A stretch of 34,775 nt of DNA from an uncultured Clostridia bacterium (GTDB lineage: Bacteria > Bacillota > Clostridia > Lachnospirales > Anaerotignaceae), in contig CALWLF010000055.1 in the NCBI GenBank assembly GCA_944381455.1, forward strand, positions 1-34,775, written 5' to 3'. A program made the position numbers and the translations under genes. Of this stretch, positions 10,161 to 18,305 are shown in pieces. The notes under the pieces are model-generated. The model did no database searches, was not told where the DNA came from, and was given only the letters and a program-made list of their open reading frames with translations. Positions within the stretch are counted from its first letter, which is position 1. Every line of letters begins with the position of its first letter.

Positions 10161-10799
10161 ATGAAAATTACGGCCATAGAAGTGCAAAAAAAACATCCCG
10201 ACCGATGCAGCGTGTTTTTGGATGGGGCGTTTGCCTTTGGGCTGTCGGTGGAGGACTGTCTGTTTTACCATCTGAAAGAAGGCGAAGAGCTGGACGAAAC
10301 CCGGCTGCATTTTTTAAAGGAAGAGCTTGCCTATGAACAAGCCAAAGAGGTGGCGCTGCACTTTTTAAATTATAAAATGCGCACCCGAAAGGAAATGGAG
10401 AAAAAGCTGAAAGAAGCAGGCGTTGCAGAGGAAACGAAAGAGCGCGTGATGGCTTTTTTGGAGCAATACCATTTTTTGGACGACTTGTCCTATGCCAAAG
10501 CCCTGGTGCGGGAGATGGCAAGACAAAAAAAGGGGCGGCGTGCGCTGGAAGAAAAGTTTTTTTTGGCCGGAATCGATCGAGAAACGGCACAAAAGGCCAA
10601 AAAAGCAGAGGATTTGAAAGAAACGGAAAATGTTTTGGCGCTGTTGGAAAAAAAGCTGGACGGACAGACAGAGATCACCTACCGGCAGAAGAAAAAAATC
10701 CAGGATTTTCTGTTGAGGCGAGGCTTTGTCTATGATACCATAGAACTGGCTTTCCGCGAGGCGGGTGTCCGCCTGGTCCGGGAGGAAGACAGCGAATAA
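10161..10799 (+). CDS. recX: Regulatory protein RecX
   Basis: This basic, helical protein of 212 residues belongs to the RecX family, which binds RecA filaments and limits their activity. The N-terminus (MKITAIEVQKKHPDRCSVFL) resembles Firmicutes RecX. The central part holds the RecX helical repeats, such as LNYKMRTRKEMEKKLKE, then DDLSYAKALVREMARQKKGR and a C-terminal RRGFVYDTIELAF. ATG 10161 is preceded by GGGAGA. A longer in-frame ORF reaches back to 10056 but reads through the hairpin element and lacks family similarity. Its position just after recA supports the call. A large TPR gene follows after 12 bases. Confidence 0.9.
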   Translation: MKITAIEVQKKHPDRCSVFLDGAFAFGLSVEDCLFYHLKEGEELDETRLHFLKEELAYEQAKEVALHFLNYKMRTRKEMEKKLKEAGVAEETKERVMAFLEQYHFLDDLSYAKALVREMARQKKGRRALEEKFFLAGIDRETAQKAKKAEDLKETENVLALLEKKLDGQTEITYRQKKKIQDFLLRRGFVYDTIELAFREAGVRLVREEDSE

Positions 10800-10811
10800 A
10801 GGAGAGAGAAT

Positions 10812-13436
10812 ATGGCATACAGTATGGGGCAACTGGTGCGGCTGCGCAATCAGTTTTTCGATGCTTATGATGCAGGCGATATCCAGGAGGCCATCCATCT
10901 GGGTAACGACATGATGGACTATTACCAAAACAATCATCTCACGGAAGGGTTGGACTTTGCAGGCGATGCCTTCAACCTGGCGGTGCTTTATGACGATATT
11001 TCTTATCACCAAAAGGCAATCGAGCTTTATTTGAAGGCAGCACAGATTCAAAAGCGGGAACTGGGAGAAGAAAACGAGACCTTTGCCAACACCCTCAATA
11101 ATCTGGCGGTGGCCTACAGCCTGGAGGGGCGGCACACAGAGGCCATTTCCCTTTATAAAAAAGTGCTGCGGCTGCGGCTTGCCTTTTTAGAAGAAAACCA
11201 TCCCGATGTGATCATTGCCCGGTTTCATCTGGGGACGGCCTATGAAAATTTAGAAAAAAATGACCGGGCGGCATCTGCGTTTGAAGAGGCGCTGCGTCTG
11301 GCCGGCAGCCAGCCGGCGCTGCCCAAAAAAGATTATGCCGATATTCTTTGTGGCTTGGCATCGGTGATGGGGAAAAAAGGCTGCTATAAACGGGCCATTT
11401 CCCATTATGCAAAAGCGGTGGAAATGCTGAAAATGGAAGAAGGCGAGCATAATTTTTATTATTTGTCGGTGCTGTTGAGCGTGGCGCTGCTTTGCGAAAA
11501 AGCCAAGTGTTATGACCAGGCGGTGGTCTATTATAAACGGGCCATCGCCAGCCGCAGCACGTTATTGGAAAAAAAGCACCTGGACTATGTTTCAAACCTC
11601 AATGCCCTGGCCCAGTCTTTTTTAAAACGAGGAGAGTTTGACCGGGCCATTGACACCCACAAAGAAGCGCTGAGCGTGCTCAATGAACTGCTGGGCAAAG
11701 ACCATGTGTTTTATGCCGAATGCGTCAACCATATCGGCCGGGATTATTTACTGGCTGGGAATAAGGAAAAGGCCATGGAATATTTCCAAAACGCTTTGCT
11801 GCTGAAAGAAAAAAACTGCGGCCAGGACCATGTGAGCACCAGCTTTACCCAGGAATCCATTGCCGATTGCCTGCTGGAAGAAGGGCGTAACGCCGAGGCA
11901 GAAGAGGCTTATGCCGCCCTTTGCCAAAAGCGGCAGGCGCTTTTTGGTGAAACAAGCGAAGTTTATTTGCAGGCATTGATGAAACTGGCTGCTTTTTACG
12001 AAAGAACGGGGCGGCTGCCAAAGGCTGCCCAAACGTATCAAGAAGCCATGGAGGTGCGCAAAAAACAGCAGATGCCAAGGGACATGGGCATGGTGTTTCA
12101 TCTGCAAGCGCTGTCGGATGTGCTGTTGCAGCTGGGAAATGAGGAAGAAGCCATGCACCGGATGAATGATGCACTGGCGGTGCGGCGGCAGATTTATGGC
12201 CGCATCCATCCACGCTATGCCAGAGGACTGTATTACCGGGCAAAGCTGGAACAAAAGATGCGGCGGTTGGAAGAAGCCAGAAGGGATTTGCTGGCAGCTC
12301 TCAGCATGCAAAAAGATATGGTGGGAGAAGAGAATCAGGATTATAAAGACACGGTGGCAACACTGATTGCAGTGTTGAAAGAAAAAATGGTTCAAGAAGC
12401 ACAGCAGGGCAATCCTTCTGCGGCAGCAGACGATTTGGCTGAAGTGCTGGGGTTATTTACGGCCTGTACGCAAGAAGAAAAAACAGCGCTTTTGCTGCAA
12501 AAAGGGATGTTGTTTGCCCAGGCCGGCCGGGGACAAGAAGGGCTTTCGCTCCTTTGGGAAATCAAAGATCGGGTGGAAAAAAGCCAAGATGCAGGGCAAA
12601 AACGGCGCTACCAGATGGTGCAGGGTGCCTTGCTTTTATCCTGCGGCCAGTATGCACAGGCAGAAGAAGTGCTGGTGCAGGCCTTAGAAGAAGGGTATGC
12701 CGAAGCAGGCAATTTATTTGTGGCAGAAAAAGAGCTGCTTTTGCTTTTGGGAGAAACGGCACTGGTGACAAAAAACGCAAAAAAAGCAGAAAGCTATTTC
12801 ACCCCCTTAAATACCAGCGAAGATGAGGATGCCGCCTTCCAGCAGCGCCTTGGCCTGGGGCGGTGTGCCATGCTGAAAAAAGACTGGGAAACGGCGCTGG
12901 CCCTTTTGGGCAGTTTATGGAAAGAAAGCGATGGTTTTCGGCAAAAAGATCCTCTCTTTTATCACCGCACCATTGGCTTTTTGGCGGAAGCTTTGGAAAA
13001 ACGGGGCGAGACGGAGGCGGCCAGACGGCTTTTGGAAACGGTGCTTTCCTTTTATCGTAGCCACCAGCTGCAACGGCGCAGGGAATATGTTTTGTGGCTG
13101 AGGCGGTATGCGCTGTTGGCCAAAAAAGAAGGTTTGCGGCGGGAAGCGGCAGAAAGCTACCGCTTTTTGGCCCAGCTGGATTTGGAAGAAGACACAATGC
13201 AAAAAGCCGCCGATTTGCTTTCGGCCGGCCGGTTATGGATGGAAGAAAAAGAATATCCTTTGGCCGAAGAAATTTTGCTGGAAGCAAAGGAGCTGTTGGA
13301 AGAAAAAGAAGGGGAAAACCTGCGGCTTTATCGCACGGTGCTGGCTGGGTTAAAGCGGCTTTATACCAGAACAAAACAGGCGGAGAAGGCCGAAGAAATG
13401 GCGCAAAAAATGGAGAGGCTGGAAACAGAACAGTAA
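10812..13436 (+). CDS. Large tetratricopeptide-repeat protein, function unknown
   Basis: This 874-residue protein is made almost wholly of TPR helix pairs. I see no signal peptide, membrane segment or catalytic domain. The N-terminal half has about 42-residue kinesin-light-chain-like repeats, with recurring A-LNNLA-AY and A-YKKAL-L patterns such as TFANTLNNLAVAYSLEGRHT. The C-terminal half has more degenerate repeats. Such proteins act as scaffolds. AAAGGAGAG precedes the ATG. It lies 12 bases after recX, so it is probably in the same transcript, which hints at a link to RecA regulation or simply to a shared promoter. I do not recognise a named orthologue. Confidence 0.85.
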   Translation: MAYSMGQLVRLRNQFFDAYDAGDIQEAIHLGNDMMDYYQNNHLTEGLDFAGDAFNLAVLYDDISYHQKAIELYLKAAQIQKRELGEENETFANTLNNLAVAYSLEGRHTEAISLYKKVLRLRLAFLEENHPDVIIARFHLGTAYENLEKNDRAASAFEEALRLAGSQPALPKKDYADILCGLASVMGKKGCYKRAISHYAKAVEMLKMEEGEHNFYYLSVLLSVALLCEKAKCYDQAVVYYKRAIASRSTLLEKKHLDYVSNLNALAQSFLKRGEFDRAIDTHKEALSVLNELLGKDHVFYAECVNHIGRDYLLAGNKEKAMEYFQNALLLKEKNCGQDHVSTSFTQESIADCLLEEGRNAEAEEAYAALCQKRQALFGETSEVYLQALMKLAAFYERTGRLPKAAQTYQEAMEVRKKQQMPRDMGMVFHLQALSDVLLQLGNEEEAMHRMNDALAVRRQIYGRIHPRYARGLYYRAKLEQKMRRLEEARRDLLAALSMQKDMVGEENQDYKDTVATLIAVLKEKMVQEAQQGNPSAAADDLAEVLGLFTACTQEEKTALLLQKGMLFAQAGRGQEGLSLLWEIKDRVEKSQDAGQKRRYQMVQGALLLSCGQYAQAEEVLVQALEEGYAEAGNLFVAEKELLLLLGETALVTKNAKKAESYFTPLNTSEDEDAAFQQRLGLGRCAMLKKDWETALALLGSLWKESDGFRQKDPLFYHRTIGFLAEALEKRGETEAARRLLETVLSFYRSHQLQRRREYVLWLRRYALLAKKEGLRREAAESYRFLAQLDLEEDTMQKAADLLSAGRLWMEEKEYPLAEEILLEAKELLEEKEGENLRLYRTVLAGLKRLYTRTKQAEKAEEMAQKMERLETEQ

Positions 13437-13468
13437 GAGGATTTTTTTGAAAAAAGAAGAAAAAGAGA

Positions 13469-13498
13469 TTGACAAAAACGTTTGAAACGTGATATTAT
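13469..13498 (+). promoter_or_regulatory. Sigma-A-type promoter of the rplU-prp-rpmA operon
   Basis: TTGACA (13469-13474) and TATTAT (13493-13498) are 18 bases apart. The spacer contains a perfect 13-base inverted repeat ACGTTTGAAACGT (13478-13490). The transcript would begin near 13505, leaving a leader of about 100 bases. Confidence 0.8.
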
Positions 13499-13504
13499 AT
13501 TACA

Positions 13505-13605
13505 GTGCGTTTGGTATGCACGTAAAGCCGCACAAAGAGGTTTTTGGAAACCAAAAGAAAGGCTTTTGGTACCGTATTTGGCGAGTAACGAATGAGGAGG
13601 TGTAC
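13505..13605 (+). promoter_or_regulatory. Structured 5' leader of rplU (L21-leader-like)
   Basis: The roughly 100-base untranslated leader can form a stem from GGTTTTTGG / CCAAAAG (about 13540-13558) and further pairings with GGCTTTTGGTACC. Firmicutes L21 operons commonly carry an autoregulatory L21 leader at this position. The assignment rests on position and foldability, not on a covariance match. Confidence 0.5.
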
Positions 13606-13607
13606 GT

Positions 13608-13919
13608 GTGTACGCAATTATTGAAACTGGTGGAAAGCAATATAAAGTTGCTGAAGGTGATGTCATCACCGTGGAAAAATTGGGCGTAGAAGCAGGCAGC
13701 GAATTCGTATTTGATAAAGTTCTGGTGCTCTCTAACGACCAGGGGATGACCGTTGGTGCTCCCTATGTAGCAGGTGCTACTGTTTCTGCTTCTGTTCTGG
13801 GCGAAGGCAAAGCCAAAAAGGTGATTGTATACAAATACAAACCAAAAAAAGGCTTCCACAAAAAAAGAGGCCACAGACAGCCATTTACCAAATTGCAAAT
13901 CGCTAAAATCAATCTGTAA
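13608..13919 (+). CDS. rplU: 50S ribosomal protein L21
   Basis: This 103-residue ribosomal protein L21 binds 23S rRNA. The family start [13 protein letters not shown] and end [18 protein letters not shown] are both clear and the length is standard. The start codon is GTG at 13608, with GAGGAGG eight bases upstream; a second GTG at 13606 is out of frame. It heads the L21-Prp-L27 operon and has its own promoter and leader. Confidence 0.97.
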   Translation: MYAIIETGGKQYKVAEGDVITVEKLGVEAGSEFVFDKVLVLSNDQGMTVGAPYVAGATVSASVLGEGKAKKVIVYKYKPKKGFHKKRGHRQPFTKLQIAKINL

Positions 13920-13925
13920 GAATCC

Positions 13926-14273
13926 ATGATTCAGGTTGAAATAGATCGTGATGCAGCATGCAGAATCTGCGGCTTTCGCATGGAAGGCCATGCCGGTTTT
14001 GCCGAAGAAGGGGAAGATATTGTCTGTGCAGCGGTGAGCATGCTGGTGATTAACACCATCAACAGCATCGAGCAGTTCACCAAGGCCATCTTTTCGGTGG
14101 ACAGCGCAGAAGAAGAAGGCGGGTTTTTAGCCTTTCAGTTGAAACGAGCCCATTCCCCTCAAGAAAGGCACGATGTGGAATTGCTGTTAGAAGCAATGTA
14201 CTTCGGCCTACAAAGCGTACAAGAAGCGTACGCAAATACCATTGAGATTTTCGATGAAGGAGGTAGAGCATGA
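13926..14273 (+). CDS. prp: Ribosomal-processing cysteine protease Prp
   Basis: This 115-residue cysteine protease removes the N-terminal extension of ribosomal protein L27 in Firmicutes and relatives. The conserved catalytic pair is visible: H22 in [18 protein letters not shown] and C34 in the same stretch, the spacing known from the Staphylococcus enzyme. It lies between rplU and rpmA. Its TGA overlaps the rpmA start (ATGA), so protease and substrate are translated in a coupled way. The extension it would cut is present in the next gene, which strongly supports the function. Confidence 0.94.
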   Translation: MIQVEIDRDAACRICGFRMEGHAGFAEEGEDIVCAAVSMLVINTINSIEQFTKAIFSVDSAEEEGGFLAFQLKRAHSPQERHDVELLLEAMYFGLQSVQEAYANTIEIFDEGGRA

Positions 14274-14569
14274 TGATGAAATTAAACCTTCAATTTTTTG
14301 CACATAAAAAAGGTTCCGGTTCCACCAAAAACGGCCGTGACTCCAAAGCAAAAAGACTGGGCGCAAAACGTGCTGACGGTCAGTTCGTTCTGGCTGGCAA
14401 CATCCTGTATACCCAGAGAGGAACAAAAATCCATCCTGGCACCAATGTAGGCATTGGCGGCAACGACAGCCTGTTTGCACTGGTTGACGGTGTGGTAAGC
14501 TATGAAAGAAAAGGCAGAGACAAAAAACAGGTTTCTGTTTATCCAGTGGCTGTAGAAGTTGCTGAATAA
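14270..14569 (+). CDS. rpmA: 50S ribosomal protein L27 with cleavable N-terminal extension
   Basis: This 99-residue L27 protein lies at the peptidyl-transferase centre of the 50S subunit. The N-terminus reads [25 protein letters not shown] is the Prp recognition motif, and cleavage before AHKKG leaves the mature L27 start. The rest ([14 protein letters not shown] and [16 protein letters not shown]) is canonical. Three consecutive ATGs (14270, 14273, 14276) could start; GGAGG at 14258-14262 best fits 14270 or 14273. It overlaps prp by four bases and is followed by a strong terminator. Confidence 0.96.
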   Translation: MMMKLNLQFFAHKKGSGSTKNGRDSKAKRLGAKRADGQFVLAGNILYTQRGTKIHPGTNVGIGGNDSLFALVDGVVSYERKGRDKKQVSVYPVAVEVAE

Positions 14570-14577
14570 AAACGAGC

Positions 14578-14616
14578 AAAAAGGTTCCAAATGCTGTGCG
14601 TTTGGGGCCTTTTTTT
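14578..14616 (+). terminator. Intrinsic terminator of the rplU-prp-rpmA operon
   Basis: AAAAAGG..CCAAA pairs with TTTGG..CCTTTTT around the loop TGCTGTGCG, ending in seven T. The stop of rpmA is about 10 bases upstream. Confidence 0.85.
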
Positions 14617-14710
14617 GACGAAAATGAGTTTTCTTTGGCCGCAGGAAGCCAAAGAAAGGCGATAGAGGAAAACAGGACAAACAGGAGAAACAGATAGAAG
14701 AGGTGAAACC

Positions 14711-15988
14711 ATGTTTGTAGATCGGGTGAAAATTCATATCAAAGGCGGTAACGGCGGCAACGGTGCCGTATCCTTTTACCGGGCCAAGTATATTACCCAT
14801 GGCGGTCCAGACGGCGGTGACGGCGGCCGAGGCGGCGATGTGATTTTTGTGGGCAATGCCAGCATGAACACGCTGATGGATTTCCGCTTCAAACGGAAAT
14901 TCCAAGCCCAGGTGGGCGAAAACGGCGGCAAATGCAACCGTACCGGCAAAGACGGCGAAGATGTCATCATCAAAGTGCCGGTGGGCACCGTCATTCGGGA
15001 GGCAGAAAGCGGCAAAGTCATGGCCGATATCACCCGGCCCGACGAGCCGGTGGTGGTGATCCATGGCGGCAAAGGCGGCAAAGGCAACCAGCACTTTGCA
15101 ACGCCAACCCGGCAGGCCCCCCGCTATGCCGAACAGGGCCGCACATCCAAAGAATATGACGTGATTTTGGAATTAAAACTGATTGCCGATGTGGGCATCA
15201 TTGGCTTCCCCAACGTGGGCAAAAGCACTCTGCTTTCCATGGTGACCAATGCCAACCCCAAAATTGCCAATTACCATTTTACCACTTTGTCCCCCAATCT
15301 GGGCGTGGTGCAGGGAAAAGACGGCAGCGACTTTGTGCTGGCCGACATTCCCGGCTTGGTGGAAGGCGCCAGCGAAGGCGTAGGCTTGGGGCACGCCTTT
15401 TTGCGCCATGTGGAACGGACGAAGGTGTTTATCCATGTGGTGGATGCGGCTGCGGTGGAAGGCAATGATCCCGTGGAAGAGATTGAAAAAATCAATCATG
15501 AGCTGGAGCAGTATAACCCGGAACTGATGAAGCGGCCCCAGGTGATTGCCGCCAACAAAATGGATATTCCAGAAGCGGCAGAAAACTTGGAACGGCTGAA
15601 AGCCGCCTATGAGCCAAAGGGCATCCCGGTGTATGGCATTTCTGCTGCCACCAATCAGGGCTTGGATGACTTGCTGGCTGCGGTGGCAGAAAAATTAAGA
15701 GAATATCCGGAAGATATTGTCTTTGAGGCAGACTTTGACGAATATGTGGAACCGGAAATTGACCACGAACCATTCACCATTGAAGTCTATGACGATAACT
15801 ATTATGTGGTGACCGGTGTTGGTGTGGAAAAGATGATTGGTTACACCAATATCGACACAGAAAAAGGCTTTGCCTTCTTCCAGCGCTATTTGAAAGAAAA
15901 AGGCATCATCGACGCTTTGGTGGAAAAAGGCATCCAGGAAGGCGACACGGTGCGCATTTATGATTTGGAATTTGATTATTGGAAATAA
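14711..15988 (+). CDS. obg: GTPase Obg (CgtA), ribosome assembly and stress GTPase
   Basis: This 425-residue protein has all three Obg domains. The glycine-rich Obg fold spans residues 1-158 (KGGNGGNGAVSFYRAKY). The G domain has P-loop GFPNVGKS (165-172), G3 DIPGLVEGASEG, G4 NKMD and G5 SAATN. The C-terminal OCT domain follows from about residue 350. Obg binds the 50S subunit and couples GTP/ppGpp levels to ribosome maturation and, in Bacillus, sporulation. AGAGGTG precedes the ATG. The gene follows rpmA, as in most Firmicutes, but is separated from it by a terminator and a further hairpin, so it probably has its own promoter, which I could not place. Confidence 0.97.
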   Translation: MFVDRVKIHIKGGNGGNGAVSFYRAKYITHGGPDGGDGGRGGDVIFVGNASMNTLMDFRFKRKFQAQVGENGGKCNRTGKDGEDVIIKVPVGTVIREAESGKVMADITRPDEPVVVIHGGKGGKGNQHFATPTRQAPRYAEQGRTSKEYDVILELKLIADVGIIGFPNVGKSTLLSMVTNANPKIANYHFTTLSPNLGVVQGKDGSDFVLADIPGLVEGASEGVGLGHAFLRHVERTKVFIHVVDAAAVEGNDPVEEIEKINHELEQYNPELMKRPQVIAANKMDIPEAAENLERLKAAYEPKGIPVYGISAATNQGLDDLLAAVAEKLREYPEDIVFEADFDEYVEPEIDHEPFTIEVYDDNYYVVTGVGVEKMIGYTNIDTEKGFAFFQRYLKEKGIIDALVEKGIQEGDTVRIYDLEFDYWK

Positions 15989-16005
15989 GGCAGGGAGGGC
16001 AAACC

Positions 16006-17130
16006 ATGAAGATTTCAAAAAAAGATGCACTGCAATGGTTTTCCTTTTTTGCCATGCTGCCGGAAGAAGAAGAACTGATGGTGAAACAGCAGGAAATTGT
16101 CTATGCCGTCATGGCGCAGATCGAAGATGCCGTGGATGCCCGGCATGAGGCGCTGCTTCAAGAGATTCCCGGATTAAAGACGTTGCAGGGCAGAAGTTAT
16201 TATGTGGGAAACGACAAAAAAATCCCCCTGGGCTGCTGTTCCTGCCTGCTTGGCACCGGGTTAAGCTCCATCCGCAAAACAAATAAATGCAATGTGGAAT
16301 GCAAATTCTGCTATAATTATGGCGAACTGGATGAAATTCCGCCCATTGGCGAAGGGATGTGGGACATCGGCGGCACCAAATATCGGGAACAAGATTTGGA
16401 TTTGCTGTTGTCCATTCAGAAAAAACCTACCGGCGTGGCCTATGTGTATCTGGAGCCATTTATGGAAATTGAGCAGTATTATTCCATCATTGGCCGGTTC
16501 CAGAAGGCCGGCATTCACCAGCACATGTATACCAACGGCACCCTGGCCACCAGAGAGAATTTGAAAGCCTTGGGCGAAGCGGGGTTGGATGAACTGCGGT
16601 TTAATTTGGGCGCTTCTGGCTGCGCTGACCGGGTGATTGAAGCCATTGGCTGGGCCAAGGAATCTATTCCACAGGTGGGGATCGAAACGCCCATGACGCC
16701 GGAATTTTATGCAGCGTTCCAGCAAAAGAAAGAGCAGATTTTGGCCACAGGGCTGGACTTCATCAACTGTGCCGAGCTGCATTTAAACAACAACAACTTG
16801 CAAAACTATCTGGGTACGCCCATGTATTTATGCCGGCTGGGATATTTATCGCCCATTTGGAGCCGGGAACTGACGCTGAAGCTGATGAAACAGGCGGCAG
16901 AGGAACAATGGGACTTGGTGGTCCATGACTGCTCCAACAGCACCAAGTTTGCCCGGGGCATAAATTTGAGCGCCAAGGAAGGCAAATGGTTTGGGGCCAA
17001 TGACTATGGCTGTGAGTTTAACCCGCTGCCCTATGAAGCATTTTTGCCCACACTGCAAGACGAAACCTTCCAATTTTTAGAAGAAGAAGAACTGCCGAAA
17101 GGCTATCGCCCCGGCGAGTTGATTTTTTAA
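16006..17130 (+). CDS. Radical SAM protein of unknown function with extra cysteines
   Basis: This 374-residue protein has a standard CX3CX2C cluster motif at C95, C99 and C102 (NKCNVECKFCYNYGE). An upstream CCSC (C77, C78, C80) and further cysteines in the C-terminal half (INCAELHLN, MYLCRLG, HDCSNST and YGCEFNP) could hold an auxiliary iron-sulfur cluster. About 75 helical residues precede the barrel. ATG 16006 is chosen because GGGAGGG lies nine bases upstream; an in-frame ATG at 15979 lies inside obg. It may be co-transcribed with obg (17-base gap). Radical SAM chemistry is secure, but the substrate is not: the Asn-rich LNNNNLQNYLG segment matches no family I can name. Confidence 0.8.
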   Translation: MKISKKDALQWFSFFAMLPEEEELMVKQQEIVYAVMAQIEDAVDARHEALLQEIPGLKTLQGRSYYVGNDKKIPLGCCSCLLGTGLSSIRKTNKCNVECKFCYNYGELDEIPPIGEGMWDIGGTKYREQDLDLLLSIQKKPTGVAYVYLEPFMEIEQYYSIIGRFQKAGIHQHMYTNGTLATRENLKALGEAGLDELRFNLGASGCADRVIEAIGWAKESIPQVGIETPMTPEFYAAFQQKKEQILATGLDFINCAELHLNNNNLQNYLGTPMYLCRLGYLSPIWSRELTLKLMKQAAEEQWDLVVHDCSNSTKFARGINLSAKEGKWFGANDYGCEFNPLPYEAFLPTLQDETFQFLEEEELPKGYRPGELIF

Positions 17131-17154
17131 AGACTATCCCGTCCAAAAAGAGTA

Positions 17155-17163
17155 TGATATACT
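17155..17163 (+). promoter_or_regulatory. Extended -10 promoter for the secreted stalk-domain gene
   Basis: TGA-TATACT forms a TGn extended -10 box about 40 bases before the ATG at 17204. There is no strong -35. Confidence 0.5.
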
Positions 17164-17203
17164 GTTTTTAGACAGGTTTTTTTTGGAAAAAGGGGGAATG
17201 GAT

Positions 17204-18076
17204 ATGAAACGATGGCTATTCTTACTTTGTATGGTGCTGGGACTGACTGTTCCGGCACAGGCCCAGGAGAGATGGGACGTCTATGAAGCATTTCAGGCTG
17301 AGGAAACGCTGCGGCAGTATGACGGGGGCAGGTATATTGAAAATGGTGTGATTGTCATTTGTGTCACCGATGTAGATGCCGTCCGCCCCTTTGCGGCCAC
17401 GCTGACTGGAGATGCCGCCCAATGGGTGCGGTTTCAGCTGGTAACGTATTCGCTCCAAGAACTGAAAGAAGCCATGGGTGTTTTGGTCCAGGACAAGGAC
17501 CGAGATTATTGGGTAAACCTGAGTGTGAAGGAAAATGGACTCCTTTGCAGCTCCATGGGGACGTTTTCGGCAGAGGAAAGGGAAGCGATTCTTGCGGCTA
17601 CCGGTGTCAAGCAGATTCTTTTTGAGGAAAACGTCCCCGTTTCCATGGATGATCAGCCGGTAACGCTCATTCCTTATGTGGGAAAAGTGGGGCAGGATTA
17701 CTGGATGAAAAATCAAGAAGAGAAGATTTTTCTTGCAGAGCCCATCGTTGCATGGGAAGATACGGTACTGCTGCCTTTGCGCCAAACGGCAGAAATCCTC
17801 AATCCAGACTTGGAACTGACTTGGATGGAAGAGGAGCAGAAAATAGAAGCGACAGACGTGGCCTATGTGGAAATTTGGGTGGGGCAGGATACCATGACTG
17901 TCAATGCCGTGCCGGATATCCCCATGAAGCTGGCGCCGGTGTTGAAAGACGGTATCTGTTATGTGACGCTGGGGGATTTGGTTATCATTGCCCGGGTGCC
18001 CAGCAGCCGGTGCCAATATGAGAAAGAAACGAAAACCATTACATTGATGGCAGAAGAAAAGGAACCTGTGGAGTAG
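17204..18076 (+). CDS. Secreted protein with copper-amine-oxidase-type stalk domain, function unknown
   Basis: This 290-residue protein has a Sec signal peptide (MKRWLFLLCMVLGLTVPAQA, residues 1-20, cleavage after AQA). The middle has no recognised domain. The C-terminal 130 residues resemble the copper amine oxidase N-terminal 'stalk' domain common on Gram-positive surface proteins: VLLPLRQTAEIL, a W-x-E-x-K-I strand and VPDIPMKL...YVTLGDL. That domain is a binding or spacer module and does not imply copper chemistry. ATG 17204 sits seven bases after AGGGGG; a TTG at 17183 and ATG 17198 are less well placed. A terminator follows, so it is probably monocistronic. Confidence 0.72.
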   Translation: MKRWLFLLCMVLGLTVPAQAQERWDVYEAFQAEETLRQYDGGRYIENGVIVICVTDVDAVRPFAATLTGDAAQWVRFQLVTYSLQELKEAMGVLVQDKDRDYWVNLSVKENGLLCSSMGTFSAEEREAILAATGVKQILFEENVPVSMDDQPVTLIPYVGKVGQDYWMKNQEEKIFLAEPIVAWEDTVLLPLRQTAEILNPDLELTWMEEEQKIEATDVAYVEIWVGQDTMTVNAVPDIPMKLAPVLKDGICYVTLGDLVIIARVPSSRCQYEKETKTITLMAEEKEPVE

Positions 18077-18140
18077 GCGTCAAAAACAGAAGGGATAACA
18101 GATGAGACAGGCAAAAGAGGATGGGAAATAGAGAAAAGAA

Positions 18141-18176
18141 AGAAGGAAGAAATCCATATTTCTTCCTTCTATTTTT
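18141..18176 (+). terminator. Intrinsic terminator after the stalk-domain gene
   Basis: AGAAGGAAGAAA (18141-18152) pairs perfectly with TTTCTTCCTTCT (18159-18170), loop TCCATA, tail ATTTTT. The following 125 bases before arr contain no promoter I can place with confidence. Confidence 0.75.
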
Positions 18177-18305
18177 ATGGTAACACCAATAGGGGGAAAA
18201 TACAAGACTTGTAAATTTGGATCTTTGAAGTAAGATGGGAACAGTAACTCTATGTGGTTGCATTCATACAGAAGGAAAAAGTGAAAAGGAAAGAGAGGGG
18301 AAACG

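Noticed and set aside
17204..18076. A copper amine oxidase
   Set aside because: Only the stalk-like N1 module is present; the catalytic domain and topaquinone site are absent.
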